A stretch of DNA of 64,000 bases from Inia geoffrensis (taxonomy: Eukaryota > Chordata > Mammalia > Artiodactyla > Iniidae), in the NCBI GenBank assembly GCA_036417435.1, contig CM070905.1, forward strand, positions 66,543,092 through 66,607,091. The letters are read 5' to 3'. The translations under genes were made by a program, and so were the position numbers. The notes beneath the pieces were generated by a model. The model saw only the letters and a program-made list of their open reading frames with translations, searched no databases and was not told the origin of the DNA. Positions 12,213 through 23,941 of the stretch are shown in pieces; the stretch's first letter is position 1; each line of letters opens with the position of its first letter.

Positions 12213-12411
12213 CACTTTTTACTCGACCTCACTGAACTCCTCTGAGACATTTTGACTCCCACAAGTAGATTAATTGGGTGGAGAAGTTTATAGACCTCAT
12301 TTTGGTGGAGTAATAAAATTATTAAAGTATGTACAATTATTCAACGTCAAGTATTCTGAAGCATCTACTATGACTAGATTATAAAAGAAGTACAGATTAA
12401 AAAGAAATGTG

Positions 12412-12620
12412 GGGCTTCCCTGGTGGCACAGTGGTTGAGAGTCCACCTGCCGATGCAGGGGACACGGGTTCGTGCCCCGGTCCGGGAAGATCCCACATGC
12501 CGCAGTGGCTGGGCCCGTGAGCCATGGCCGCTGAGCCTGCGCGTCCGGAGCCTGTGCTCTGCAACGGGAGAGGCCACAACGGTGAGAGGCCCGCGTACCG
12601 CAAAAAAAAAAAAAAAAAAA
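12412..12620 (+). mobile_element. CHR-2 SINE
   Basis: Head GGGCTTCCCTGGTGGCACAGTGG at 12412, body, then an A-tail from 12602. Perfect 13-base duplication AAAAAGAAATGTG at 12399-12411 and 12621-12633. A five-base loss near 12504 ('gccgcagtggctggg' instead of the usual 'gccgcggagcggctggg') marks this copy. Confidence 0.95.
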
Positions 12621-12864
12621 AAAAAGAAATGTGCCTCTAAATTCGCTAGCAGCTGCCATTGCAAGGGAGGTTCTGAAGAGAAGGTTTTAATCCAGTGGAG
12701 AAAAAACTGCTTTGTAGCTGGTTATTACCTATCGTCTCTTTATTTTAACATAAAAAGAATACATGAATCCAGCCTGTATACTTTTCAGTTGTTTATAGGC
12801 CTGCTCACACCCTTAAACTTCTTCAGTCAAATATTTTCTTTAACTTTTTGACTTGGTATAGCAG

Positions 12865-13330
12865 TCAGAGTTCTCCAGAGAAACAGGACAGAAAGGATGC
12901 CTATCTATCTATGTATCTGCCTATCTATGTATCTGTCTATCTATCTATCTATCGGTCTATGGAGAGACTTATTTATCTTAAAGAACTGGTTTACAAGATT
13001 GTGGAGGCTGGCAAGTCCAACATTTGCAAAACTGGCCGGCAGGCTGGAGACCCAGGGAAGAGATGAAGTTGCAGCTTGAGTCTGGAGACAGTGTTGAGGC
13101 AGAATTCCCTCTTCTTTGGGGAATCTCAACGTGTTCTCTTAAGGCCTTCTACTAATTGGCTGGGGTCCGGCCACATTACAGAGAGTAACCTGCTTTACTC
13201 CAAGTCTACTGATTTAAACATTAATCTCATCTAAAAAATACCTTCACAACAACGTTCAGACTGGTATTTTACCAGATATCTAGGTACCTTGGCCTCGCCA
13301 AATGGATACATAAAATTAACCATTGCAGTT
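12865..13330. repeat. Mammal-wide interspersed repeat, family not named
   Basis: Starts 'cagagttctccagagaaacaggac', runs through 'ggaggctggcaagtccaacattt' and 'ggcaggctggagacccaggg' and ends 'acataaaattaaccattgca'. I recognise this text as a widespread old mammalian repeat but cannot name the family with confidence. A TATC microsatellite sits near its start, at the usual position of an AT-rich stretch. Confidence 0.6.
12901..12960. repeat. (TATC)n imperfect microsatellite
   Basis: About 60 bases of CTAT/TCTA tetramers with interruptions (TGTATCTGCC). Likely length-variable. Confidence 0.9.
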
Positions 13331-13634
13331 GGCAATTATAAAACCATCTATTTAATCTCTGAAGTTAGGTTCTCTGAGGAGAGAATGTATCAACAGTATA
13401 ATGGGAATGGAGGACTTTTGCACAGGTTCTATAGCAGATAATATTAGCTGCCTGTCCAATAGTTAGTTTCCCTTTCTTAGAGTTGCCATATTTAGCAAAC
13501 GTAGAAGGTCTAGTTAAATTTGAATTTCAGGAAAGCAATGAATAATTTTTTGGTATAAGTATGTCCCACATTTTGTATGGGGCTTACTTGTATTAAGTAA
13601 GTAATATAAGTACTTTTATTACCAACCAGCTAGG

Positions 13635-13975
13635 CTGGTTGGTGGACACACATTTGTGGCCAATGAAATACAATTAGATGTCAAATAATTGACATTCTCC
13701 CTTTAGCTATTTGATCTTTGTGCTTTTTACTCCTTATGTCTAAACAAAAACACAGTGTCTGGACGAGGTGAGGCCATTTTGGAACTATGCGAATGAGAGG
13801 CACATATTAAAAATGGCAAAGCAGGAGAGAAAAAGAGCCCAGATTCTTGATGAGATCCTGGGGTTGATGCACCAGCCCTACATGGCCCACTTCAGAATTT
13901 CCTATTATGTGAAAATGTAAACCTTTATTTGCTTCAGCCATTGTGGATCTGTTTCTGTTACACAAAACTACATAG
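13635..13975 (+). repeat. Possible old LTR (MaLR/ERVL-like) remnant
   Basis: 'ggccaatgaaatacaattagatgtca', 'gagatcctggggttgatgcaccagccc' and 'tgtgaaaatgtaaacctttatttgcttcagccattgtggat' follow the order of a familiar mammalian LTR ending in '-aagccactgt-'. Diverged, non-coding, no internal retroviral genes nearby. Family assignment is uncertain. Confidence 0.5.
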
Positions 13976-15439
13976 AAGCCTAAAAATTATAGATTTCTGT
14001 GTGACCCTTGAAATCAAGGAATACCGTGGTTCGTTTCTATAGCATATACCTTCCTTTCCCCCCTTCTTGTCTATGAAAAACAATGCTTTCTGCTTCCTGA
14101 TTCCTGAGTGAATTTGGAGAGAGAATTGTCTCCAAGCCAGCCTTGAGGAAATGATAGGGTTTCTTTCCCCCGCTTGTATTCTGTGTACTTGTATACACAC
14201 ATATGTACTGCAGTACAGTTAATTTTGTCAGCCACCAAAATAAGAGGATTAAGAGGATGGTTTACACTATGTAACAACCATAGAAGAAAACAAACAAACA
14301 AACAAAACAGAATCTCTTTGTATCTGCCCCAAACTATATCTTTAAATTCTATTCCAAAATTTATTGCTCCTTATCAGCATAGGTAAATTTAAGAAACAAG
14401 AATACGGTCAGCTACTTTTCCAAGAGATAGAGTATAAAACTAGGCATAATCTAATTCAGTAGGATTTAGTAGGCCAAGAGGCTGCACTTGGAACAAACAG
14501 GGAAAAGAGGTATTGTTAATTATTTCTAGTAAAGCAAGTAGTAGCTACAAGTAAATTAGGTGCTTGAGTGGCATGGGTAAATGTGAAAAAACATCAGTAC
14601 AGGTATTTCTAATCTAAAAAAATAATGCAGCTTTCTCATGAGAGCCTATGGAGTTTATATTTATCAGGTACAAGATAAAGTGTACCTTCAAAGGTGCATT
14701 AAGAATCAAAATCCCTTTAAAGTCTTTATCATCCACACATCCCTGGCCCTCTGTTAACCTCAAAGGAGTTTGTGAGTTCCAAGAGTTATTTGTAGTAAGC
14801 AGAGGATTACGTCTGGTCCTTTGAGAACAATAAACAGGTAGAGGATGTAGAGTTTCATTTTTGTATTACTCAATAAAGAAAACTGAACATCACTTATATC
14901 TTTGTTTTTATTATAATCAAGCCATCCAAACTTTCTGAACCCTAATTTATCAGGATAAAAAAATAAAGATAGTGATAAATATAATCCATTCCTGAGGGAT
15001 GTTGAAGTAATCCCTCATGCAAAGAAAAAAAAATTATTTGCATGAGAAAACAGGTGTTTTATCATATGAATTATTTCACATTATTTTTCAGAATATAGGA
15101 AACATTTCTTAAGTGAATAAAATTATATTTGACAATAGTCAGTAAGTATGAGTTCCATTCCTGAAATGAGATAAAAAATAAGAATGTTTTAAAAGCAGTT
15201 TGTCCTTTAGACAATGTGTATTGACCATTTTTCTTATCAATTATACTATTATATATATATACATATATATAGTTTATGAAATTTTACAAAATCTAAACTG
15301 AAAAATTAAGATAACTATTTTTCACATGTTGATAGAATTACCTTAATGTCTTAGATTATAATTGTATTTACGACACAGTTTTAAGTTATATGGAAAACAC
15401 TGTATACGTAACAGAATGATGTCTACTGTGCATTACTGT
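13976..15439. other. Unassigned AT-rich sequence
   Basis: No gene recognised. Contains a 10-base inverted repeat with an octamer string at 15014-15046 and an alternating TA run near 15250-15272. Open frames on both strands around 13958-14386 overlap and lack domains. Confidence 0.4.
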
Positions 15440-17560
15440 TGTTATTTTATTATATTTTATTTTTTTCCAGTGTTATTGAAAAATGATTGATACATGTCAC
15501 TATATAAGTTTAAGGCATACTTCATGGTGGTCTGATTAACATCTATTGTGAAATGATTACCACAATAGGTTTGGCTAACATCGGTATTGTCCTATGGATA
15601 TAATAAAAAGAAAAGAAAGAAAAAAGGAAAAAAAAATTCTCCTCGTGATAAGAACACTTAGGATTGACTCTCTCAACAACTTTCCTATGTATCATACGGC
15701 AGTGTTAGCTCTAGCCATTGTGTTGTACATTACATGCCTAGTACTTCTTTATCTTATTATAACTGGAAGTTTGTACCTTTGAACCCACCCTCCCCCAACC
15801 CTAGCAACCAATGTTCTGCTCTCTGGTTCTGTAAGTTCAGCTTTTTAAAATTCCACATATAAATGAGATCACACAGTATTGTCTTTCTCTGTCTGACTTA
15901 TTTCACTTAGCATAATGCCTTCAAGGTCCATCTATATTGTCACATAATGGTAGGATTTCCTCAATTTTTATGGCTGAGTATTACTGCATTGTGTATACAA
16001 CTATCTTCTTTATCCATTCATCTATTGATAGACACAGGTCTTTTCCATGTCTTGGCTATTGTAAATAATGCTGCTATGAACATGGGGGTGCAGATATCTT
16101 TTTGAGTTAGTGTTTTTATTTCCTTTAGGTATATTCCCAGAAGTGGAATTGCTGGATCATTTGGTAGTTCTGTTTTTAATTTTTTGAGGATCCTCCATAG
16201 TATTTTCCGAAGTGGCTGTACTAATTTACAATCTCACCAGTCGTGCACACAGGTTCCCTTTTCTCCACATCCTCACTAGCATTTGCTATCTCTTGTCTTT
16301 TTAATCATGGCCATTCTAACAGGCATGAGGTAATATCTCATTGTGGTTTTAATTTGCATTTCCCTAAAGACTAGTGATGTTGAGTATCTTTTTATGTAAC
16401 TATTGGCTTTTCATGTATCTTCTTTGGGAAAATGTTTATTCAGGACCTTTACCCATTTTTTAAATGGGTTATTTGTGGGTTTCTCTCTCTGTTTTTTTTT
16501 TTTTTTTTTTTGCTATAGAGTTGTGTGAGGTCTTTACATATTTTGGATATTAACCCCTTATCAGATGTGTGGTTTACAAATATATTTTCCCATTCTTTAG
16601 GTTGTATTTTCATTTTGTTTATTGTTTCTTTTGCTGTGCAGACACTTTTTAGTTTTCTGTAGTCCAACTTGTTTATTTTTGATTTTGTTGCTTGTGGTTT
16701 AGATGCCATATGTGAAAATTCATTACCAAGACCGAAGTCCAGGAGTTTTATTACTATGTTTTCTTCTAGGAGTTTGATGGTTTCAGGTCTTATGTTTTAA
16801 GTCTTTAATCAGTTTCAACTTAATTTTTGTGAGTGGTTTAAGATATGGGTTCTGTTTCATTCTTTTATATGTGAATATCCAACTAGCCCATCACAATTTA
16901 TTGAAGAAAATGTTTTTTCTCCATTGAGTATTCCTGGCTCCGTTGTCATATATTAGTTGACTGTGTATGCTTGGGTTTATTTCTGCACTGTTGATTCTGT
17001 TCCATTGGTCTATTTGTTTGTTTTTATGCCAGTACCATACTGTTTTGATGACTCTAGTTGTATAGTATAGCTTGAGATCAGGAAGGGTGATGCCTCCTGC
17101 TTTGAACTGTTTTCTCATGATTTCTTTAGCTATTCTGGGTCTTCTGTGGTTCCATATAAATTTTAGGAGTGGTGTTTTTCTACCTCTGTAAAAAATGCCA
17201 TTGGAATCTTCATGGGGTTTATATTGAATCTATAGGTGGCTTTTGGTAGTTTTGCTACTTTAACAGTATTAATCTTCCAGTCCAAGAACATGGCATACTT
17301 TTCCATTTATTTGTGTCTTCTTTGATTTCTTTCATCAATGCCTTGGAGTTTTCAGAGTAAAGATCTTTCACCTCCTAAGTTAAATATATTCCTAAGTATT
17401 TTATTGTTTTTGATGCTATTGTAAATGGTATCAATTTCTTTATTAGTTATTCAGAAAATTTGTCATTAGTGCAGAGAAACACTACTGAATTCTGTATGTC
17501 AACTTTTTTATCTCGCAACTATATTGAACCATTTACTGATCATGGTGAATGAACCTTGTA
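15440..17560 (-). pseudogene. Old L1, 5'-truncated, ORF2 C-terminal half decayed
   Basis: Minus-strand L1. The 3' end begins near 15440-15530 and ORF2-derived sequence runs from about 15850 to the truncated 5' edge near 17560. Translations of recognisable pieces include one with '[17 protein letters not shown]' (16449-16709) and one with '[20 protein letters not shown]' (16891-17118). Both belong to the ORF2 region after the reverse transcriptase. No long frame remains: stops and frameshifts are frequent. ORF2 normally encodes endonuclease and reverse transcriptase; neither domain is complete here. The divergence and the 3' text ('gttattgaaaaatgattgatacatgtcac') suggest an older L1 subfamily than the copies at 38.8 and 46 kb. 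Confidence 0.85.
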
Positions 17561-18579
17561 ATGTGCAGCTGAATTCAGTTTCAATTATTTTAAATAATAT
17601 TTTAAAATATTTTAAATAGTACCTGACCTTGTGTAAATTTCTTTTGTATAGAAAAAGAGAGCTTCTTGTTTTTAGAGTTTAATTGACTAATAACCCAGAT
17701 GTAGCTGTGCTATATGCATAACTAAAAAATATTTTGGTACTATACTTTAAGGTCTAAGAAAGTATAAGGTATTTGATATAAAGCAGAGATTCATGTTCCC
17801 TATATTCTTAAAATTTTTATTTATTATTTACTTGATTATAAATAAAAATAGGGGAAAGTTACAAAATAAAAAGTTCCTACAAGGAAGGATAAGGGATGAA
17901 AGACTACCCTGGTACTTCTTTTTGTCACCTCAACTTTAATCTAGTTTCTGATCCTCAGGGCTACTCCTTAGGGCTGTGGCAGTGATTGGCATCTGTACCT
18001 TTACCAAACCATTTTATCAGATTAAGCAGTGCCAACTAATGCTAAAAGATCTACATAATTCTGCACAGATAAATCTGTCAGCAACTTGGGGTCACCAAGA
18101 CAGAGGGGTCATGCTGGAATTTTCTTCCCTTTTCTGAGTACCAGTATTTATTCTAATAGAACCAGTTTGAATTTTTTTTTCCCTGTCTAAAGGCTTTCCT
18201 AGACACTAATTTTAATCCGATTTTCCCTGAATCTAAATGTGAGAATGGTCCAGTGTAATTGCTACCTAAAGTTATTCAACATGAGAATAATATCTAGAAA
18301 GAGTGTTAGCTCATGTTCATTTTAATATACTAAAGTACCCTGAATACCAAAGTATGGATATATTTGAGAATAATTTGAAAGCTGAAACCCTAGTTAGCAG
18401 CTATGCAGAAGAGTCAGTTAAGCAGAAACCTACAATTCCTAAGCATTCCACAAATTGGAATTTTTATGATATTAATAATAATACTTAGCATAGTTCAATT
18501 TTATTTAGAAATTGAGCGCTATCTTTTCATACCTTTAACTAATCGTGTTATGCTCTCAACTAAAACAGTCTAGATTACC
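17561..18579. other. Unassigned AT-rich sequence
   Basis: No gene or clear repeat. One 61-codon frame (18303-18488) has no recognised similarity. Confidence 0.4.
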
Positions 18580-19885
18580 TTGGATACGACCAGAAGTCCA
18601 GGCTACCCAGGTCATTGATATCGTACCCCCCTAATGTGGCCCGATCTCCCACTCTTCCCTAACTCCTCTAATCTTTCTACTGTGTCATCTGTGCCTTTCT
18701 ACAAAAGGAAAATCTCCCTGTGCTTATTTACTTTTTTCACTTGCCTTACAAGGCATTAGACTCCCATCATTTTCTTCTTATCCACTGGTTGCTCCTTCAT
18801 GATCTTTTTTACTGCCCCTTCTTGCTTTTCCCAACTTCTCAATAGTGGAGTGTTTTTCTCTTCCCTAGTTATACTTCCTAGGGGAACTCATCCAATCTCA
18901 TGGCTCTAAATGCCATTTAATACTGATGAATCTTTTGCTCTAATCTCTTTATCTGACCTTTCTTTTGAATCCCAGACTCTATTTGTTTACTCCTTGTTTC
19001 TATTTTGGCATCCACTTGACTTCTCAAATTAATATATGTAAAATAGGACTCTTGACCTTCACCTTCTCACTTAAAATATACTCCTCCCCATCTCTTCCTC
19101 ACTTCAGTATATGGTCTTTCTTTTCATTCATGTACTTAGGCTAAAAGGCTAGGAATCACTTTTAACTTTTCTTTCTTTCCAATCCAACCCACCAGCTAGT
19201 GTTTTGGCTCTACCTTTAAACTGTGTTCTGACTTGAACCACTTGTCACACCTTCCATCATTATCAACTTACCCCAGGCACTGCTATTTCTTACACGGTTT
19301 ACTGTACAACCTACCTGACTTACTTCCATATTTGCCCACCTACCATGTGTTCTTCATATGCAATTTTTAACCTACTTGCAATGTAAATTCAGTCATGTTA
19401 GTCTCCTTATTGATGCTTTCCAAAGACTTCCCATGATATTCAGGATTAAAGCCAAAGTATTTTCAATGACCTACATGGACAAGACCTTGCCTAATATCCT
19501 ACCCTGAGCCACTTGGCTTTAGCTCACATTGGATTTCCTGCTGCCTTAAGCAGGTCACGGTTTGCCTGTATCTGGATCTTTACAGTGCTTTTCCTGCTGT
19601 CTGGCACACTCTTTTCCTGAGCCTCCTCATGTCTATCTCCTTCACATCTTCAGATTGCTTCTCAAAGGCCACCTTATTGAGAGGTCTTTCCTCTGTAAAT
19701 TTCTGTTCCCTTCCTACCCTGCTGAAATTATATGATTCTTTAAAAATGTGATATATCACTACCTAAAATTTTATGATTTATTTATTAAATAAGAGTGACA
19801 CCGAATTTATCTTTTTCACGCCTTATATAGATAGCACCTGGTACATAGTTGACACTCAATGAGTGCTTGTTTAATGAACAAATGA
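18580..19885 (+). repeat. Long L2 LINE remnant with 3' end
   Basis: Successive L2 ORF2 and 3' passages are recognisable in order: 'ctcatccaatctcatggctctaaatgcca' (18890), 'ctgatgaatcttttgctcta', 'ggctctacctttaaactgtg' (19205), 'gactacttcccatgatattcaggattaaagcc'-type text (19425-19455), 'gcttctcaaaggccaccttattgagaggtctttcc' (19660), and the terminal 'tagcacctggtacatagttgacactcaatgag' (19833). No coding capacity remains. This is the most complete L2 in the window. Confidence 0.8.
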
Positions 19886-20364
19886 ATCTATTAACACCGT
19901 GTGGTTTTGCAACTTTTACTGCATGACATTGGTAGCAATTTCTTCTCATAATGTTATTGACAGTTGAAATTGTATATTCAACTTGCATAGTTCTTTATTC
20001 TTTCTTCAGAAATGTAGTGAGAATTTATTTGTGAGCTTTGTTGTTGAAAGGAGAGGCCCAGGCCACATCCTAGCACTCTTGCTTTGGTCAGTTTTTTTTT
20101 ACTTTTCTAAAAATCTTTTATCTCATTTTTCATTTTAGAAGCAGGGGTAATGCTTCCTACCTTGCTGTGATAAAATATAGGCAGATAACATATTTAAAGG
20201 TGTCCATTATAGAAGCCAGCACATGTTGAGGTCTTATCACGTGGCACCCATTCCTGCCATTGCCCCATGCCATGCACAGCCTTCACACATGTTACACTGC
20301 ATTTTTTTAAACAAGGAATAAATCTGGGCATGTGACGGGTATATGATAAAGTAAAAATACACTG
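19886..20364. other. Unassigned sequence
   Basis: No gene or repeat recognised. Confidence 0.35.
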
Positions 20365-20540
20365 GGTCAGCGGTCTGAAGACCTGGCCTCTAGGACAAGC
20401 TGTGTCACTTACTAGCTTTACTAAGAGGTTAAAAGTATGTTAATCTCTCTGATCTTTAGTATCTTCATATATAAAATGAGGGGTGTGGGGTGGGCATCTG
20501 GAGTGGAGAAGAACTGTATTATTTAAAATATCCTAGGTCC
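20365..20540 (+). repeat. MIR SINE remnant
   Basis: 'gacctggcctctaggacaagctgtgtcacttactagcttt' followed by 'atctctctgatctttagtatcttcatatataaaatgagg' follows MIR order. Confidence 0.68.
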
Positions 20541-21027
20541 CATTGCACTCTGTAAGTCCTATGATTCTGTGTGTATGAAAAGCTCTTCTCCAGTCTCAAA
20601 AGAAATTGTCCAGAGTTTCTTTGGCAAAGTTCATCTTTCAAAGTGAACATTTCTCAATATTCAGTTTGTATTTCTTCATCATTTGTTGGTTGGTTGTGAT
20701 AAGAATGTGAGATGGGAGCCACTGGTAAAAGAAACTGATGTTTTGAGAGTATTACCTGCACGTATTTCAGGCTTCATTTCTAGTTTATCCAAGATGTTAA
20801 CTATAAACAAGTATTGGAAGTAAAGACAATTTTCCAGCCTCCTAAGGCTTGATTTTGGAAAGAAGCCCAAATGTGATCTCTGTACGTAAAGTCGATCGTT
20901 TTGGTCACTGGTTATGTGTTAACAGATAGCTCAAATTAACCTAAGTCTTTTTCTTATGGTATTAACTAAATCTGTCAGGGTATTTTCCACAATTTAATTG
21001 AACTGTGACATCCTCCTAAAATCAGTT
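20541..21027. other. Unassigned sequence
   Basis: No gene or repeat recognised. Confidence 0.35.
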
Positions 21028-21457
21028 GTGGGACACAGAATAAAGGCCCCCCAAAGTTGTTCATTTCCTAATTCTTAGAATCTGTGAAAGGGCAAAAGTA
21101 ACTTTGCAGATGTGGATATGATTAAGTTAAGGATCTTGAGATAGATATATTACCCTGGATTATCTGGATGGGCCTGATGTAATCATAGGATCCTTAGAAG
21201 AGGGAGGCAGGAGGTCAAGGGAGAGAAGATGCTTTGAAGGTAGAAGAGAAGGGGTCACAAGCCAAGGAATGTAGGTGGCCTCTAGAAGCCAGAAAAGGCA
21301 AGGAGACACATTATCTCCTAGAGCCTCCAGAAGGAACACAGCCCTGTGGACCTACTTTATACTTCTGACTTCTAAGACTATAAAATAACAGATGATTGTT
21401 GTTTTAAGCCATTAAATTTGTGGTAATTCATTATAGCGGCAATAGAAAACCAATACA
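21028..21457 (+). repeat. MLT1-type solo LTR (MaLR) remnant
   Basis: Begins with 'gaataaaggccccccaaagttgttcatttcctaa' and includes 'gtaactttgcagatgtggatatgattaagttaaggatcttgag'. It ends 'gttttaagccattaaatttgtggtaattcattatagcggcaatagaaaaccaataca', the standard MaLR LTR end. No internal retroviral sequence is attached, so it is probably a solo LTR. Diverged and non-coding. Confidence 0.82.
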
Positions 21458-21664
21458 TTTGTATTGTAAAAACAATGGTATAATGGAATTTTTATTAGAA
21501 AATCTTTCTATGAAGTTCATAACTGGTAGGTCAGGTTAACAACTTTAATTAAAAAAATTCAAAAATGTAATCATCTGAAAGTGCTAGCATACGTGACAAG
21601 TTACCTGTAGCTGTATTTAACCACAGGGAAACCAGCTAGAGTAACTTCTTATTGTGAATTATTC

Positions 21665-22065
21665 ACTTTTTTAAAAAAAATTAATTATATTTTTATTGTG
21701 ATAGGAACATACAGTATGAAATCTACGCTCCCAACACATTTTTAAGTGCACAAAATACAATGTTGTACAGCAGATCTCTAGAAATTATTCATCACACATA
21801 ATGGAAACTTTATGCCCTTTGAACTGCTAGCAATTCCCCATTTCCCCCTCCCGCAGCCCCTGGCAACCACTGTTCTACCTTCTGCTTCTATAAGTTAGAT
21901 TATTCTATTTATACTCCTAATGTAAGTGGAATCATACTATAATTGTCCATCTGTGACTGACTTACTTCACTTAGCATAATGTCTTCAAAGTTCATCCATA
22001 CTGTTGCATGTGGAAGGATTTCCATCTTTTTTATGGTTGAATAATACATCTGTCTTTTTGAGGGG
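21665..22065 (-). mobile_element. L1 3' fragment (old subfamily)
   Basis: Minus-strand L1. The 3' end is in the A/T run at 21665-21690, followed by 'cctggcaaccactgttctaccttctgcttctataag' and 'gacttacttcacttagcataatgtcttcaaagttcatcca', the C-terminal end of ORF2. Truncated near 22065. It shares its 3' text type with the L1 at 15.4 kb. Confidence 0.83.
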
Positions 22066-22143
22066 TGATTATTTTGGGATAGAGATTCCAGATATTGTAT
22101 ATGAGATTGCTGAGAGAGCTGATCTTCCCATAGGATTCCCCTC

Positions 22144-22643
22144 TGTGGTGACTTGAATACATGTCCGCAAACTCAAAGGGTTGAACCTAAGAGTCCTCCC
22201 CTCAGAGTCTGTGTTGGACTAACTGACTACCTTCTAACAAGGAGAATTTGTACAAATGTTGCTATGTGACCTTTAGGACTAGGAGATAAAGGCATTGCCC
22301 TCTCCCATATGCTCACTCTAGGGGAAATTATTTTCCACGGCATGAGAATGATCAAACAGCCCCATGGAGAAGTCCGTGTGGTGAGGAGCTGAGGCCTCCT
22401 GCCGACAGCCGTGCAGAAGAGCCACTTTGGAAGTGGATCCTTCAGCCCCAGCGGAGCCTTGAAATGACTGAAATCCATGGTCGAGGTTACGATTGCAACC
22501 TCGTAAGAGACCCTGAGCCAGGACCATTCAGGTATGACACTTCCATCATGACCCTCAGAAAATGTGTGAGGTAATAAATGCTTATTGCTTTGAGTTGTTA
22601 AGACTTGGGATAATTGTTATGCACTAATAGAAAACAAATACAC
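22144..22643 (+). repeat. MaLR-type solo LTR remnant
   Basis: Starts 'tgtggtgacttgaatacatgtccgcaaactcaaagg' and ends 'taataaatgcttattgctttgagttgttaagacttgggataattgttatgcactaatagaaaacaaatacac'. The end matches the MaLR LTR end pattern ('-gctgttaag-', '-atagaaaactaatac-'). Different subfamily from the LTR at 21028. No internal genes. Confidence 0.65.
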
Positions 22644-23572
22644 TCTTTCATGGTATTTTTCCTGAGCTATATATGTAAACAAAGAAAACTGTCCTAATAT
22701 TGTTGAGAAACTTTACTTTTTTTTTTTAAACAATAGAGAGAATAGAAATGGTCCAGCCTGGATTATGCTTACTATTTAGAGAAGTAGAAAAGTGAGAAAT
22801 CACATGCTTTGAAAATTCTTTTAAGAGACAAACCAAAGTATTCACAGGAAAGTGACTAATGAGGGTTAAAGGGTAAAGGGAGAAAAAAGCATTTATTTTG
22901 CCTCTTTTATTCCCAGCCTGTCCTACTAATTAACATCGTTTACTTTCACAGTTCACAATTAGGTCATATAATTAGAGAAGGATTAAACTTTTCTCTCTTG
23001 AAGAGGATGGTTAATTTAAATTGTTTGGAAACTACTTAAAGAAAACCACTGAAAGACTCTGAGGGATGGACTCTAGCTAAAATGTAAAAAGAGCATAAAT
23101 GTGGCCAAAAGCTAGAAGGATAACTCTGTACCAGACCGGGTGCCAGATTGTCTCGAATTTAACTCACACAAGAAATTATTTGTTATTTATGAGTTTGCCT
23201 GGGTCTATAACGCTGCTCTTCATAGCTGCCAGTGTGTGAAGGTTTCATTATTCATTGACAGGACATCGTAATTTCTTTCAGATAGTGTGATTAGAGTTTA
23301 CATGACTGAATTATTTAAGTTGTTTTCTTGCTTAGATTGTCTCATTCTTTTTATATTTGTTTTTGAGTATCCACAGGTTTACCACCTAGGAGGGTCCTAG
23401 ACATTTCTCTCTTGACATGTAGAGTGACTTAAAATTTATACTTTGAAAGAGGTAGCCACGATAGCCTATCACCCCATGAAACTCACTTAATTGTCATCAG
23501 AGTAACTGAATGACACTGAGAAAACACAGTATGTATCCTCAGTGTAGGTATATAGCTGCAGAAAGAGATAAT
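22644..23572. other. Unassigned sequence
   Basis: No gene or repeat recognised. Confidence 0.4.
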
Positions 23573-23585
23573 CTTCAATCTTCTT

Positions 23586-23928
23586 TTTTTCTTACCATAA
23601 TTTACTTTTTTTAAAAAAAATTTTGTTTAATTTTGGCTGCATTGGGTCTTTGTTGCTGCACGGGCTTTCTCTAGTTGCGGCGAGCAGGGGCTATTCGTTG
23701 CGGTGCGTGGGCTTCTCATTGCGGTGGCTTCTCTTGTTGTGGAGCACAGGCTCTAGGTGCGTGGGTTTCAGTAGCTGTGGCCTGTGGGCTCTAGAGCGCA
23801 AGCTCAGTAGTTGTGGTGCACGGGCTTAGTTGCTCCGCGGCATGTGGGATCTTCCCAGACCAGGGCTTGAACCCGTGTCCCCTTCATTGGCAGGAGGATT
23901 CTTAACCACTGCGCCACCAGGGAAGTCC
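23586..23928 (-). mobile_element. CHR-1-like SINE (long form)
   Basis: Minus-strand copy with T/A-rich tail at 23586-23630, long body, and head ending 'ccaccagggaagtccc' at 23928. Perfect 13-base duplication CTTCAATCTTCTT at 23573-23585 and 23929-23941. Confidence 0.94.
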
Positions 23929-23941
23929 CTTCAATCTTCTT

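Noticed and set aside
12901..12960. Regular repeats resembling a CRISPR array
   Set aside because: Simple tetramer microsatellite in a mammalian genome; no spacers.
21028..22643. Possible provirus between two LTR-like segments
   Set aside because: The two LTRs are of different subfamilies, and the sequence between them includes an L1 fragment and no gag, pol or env text.
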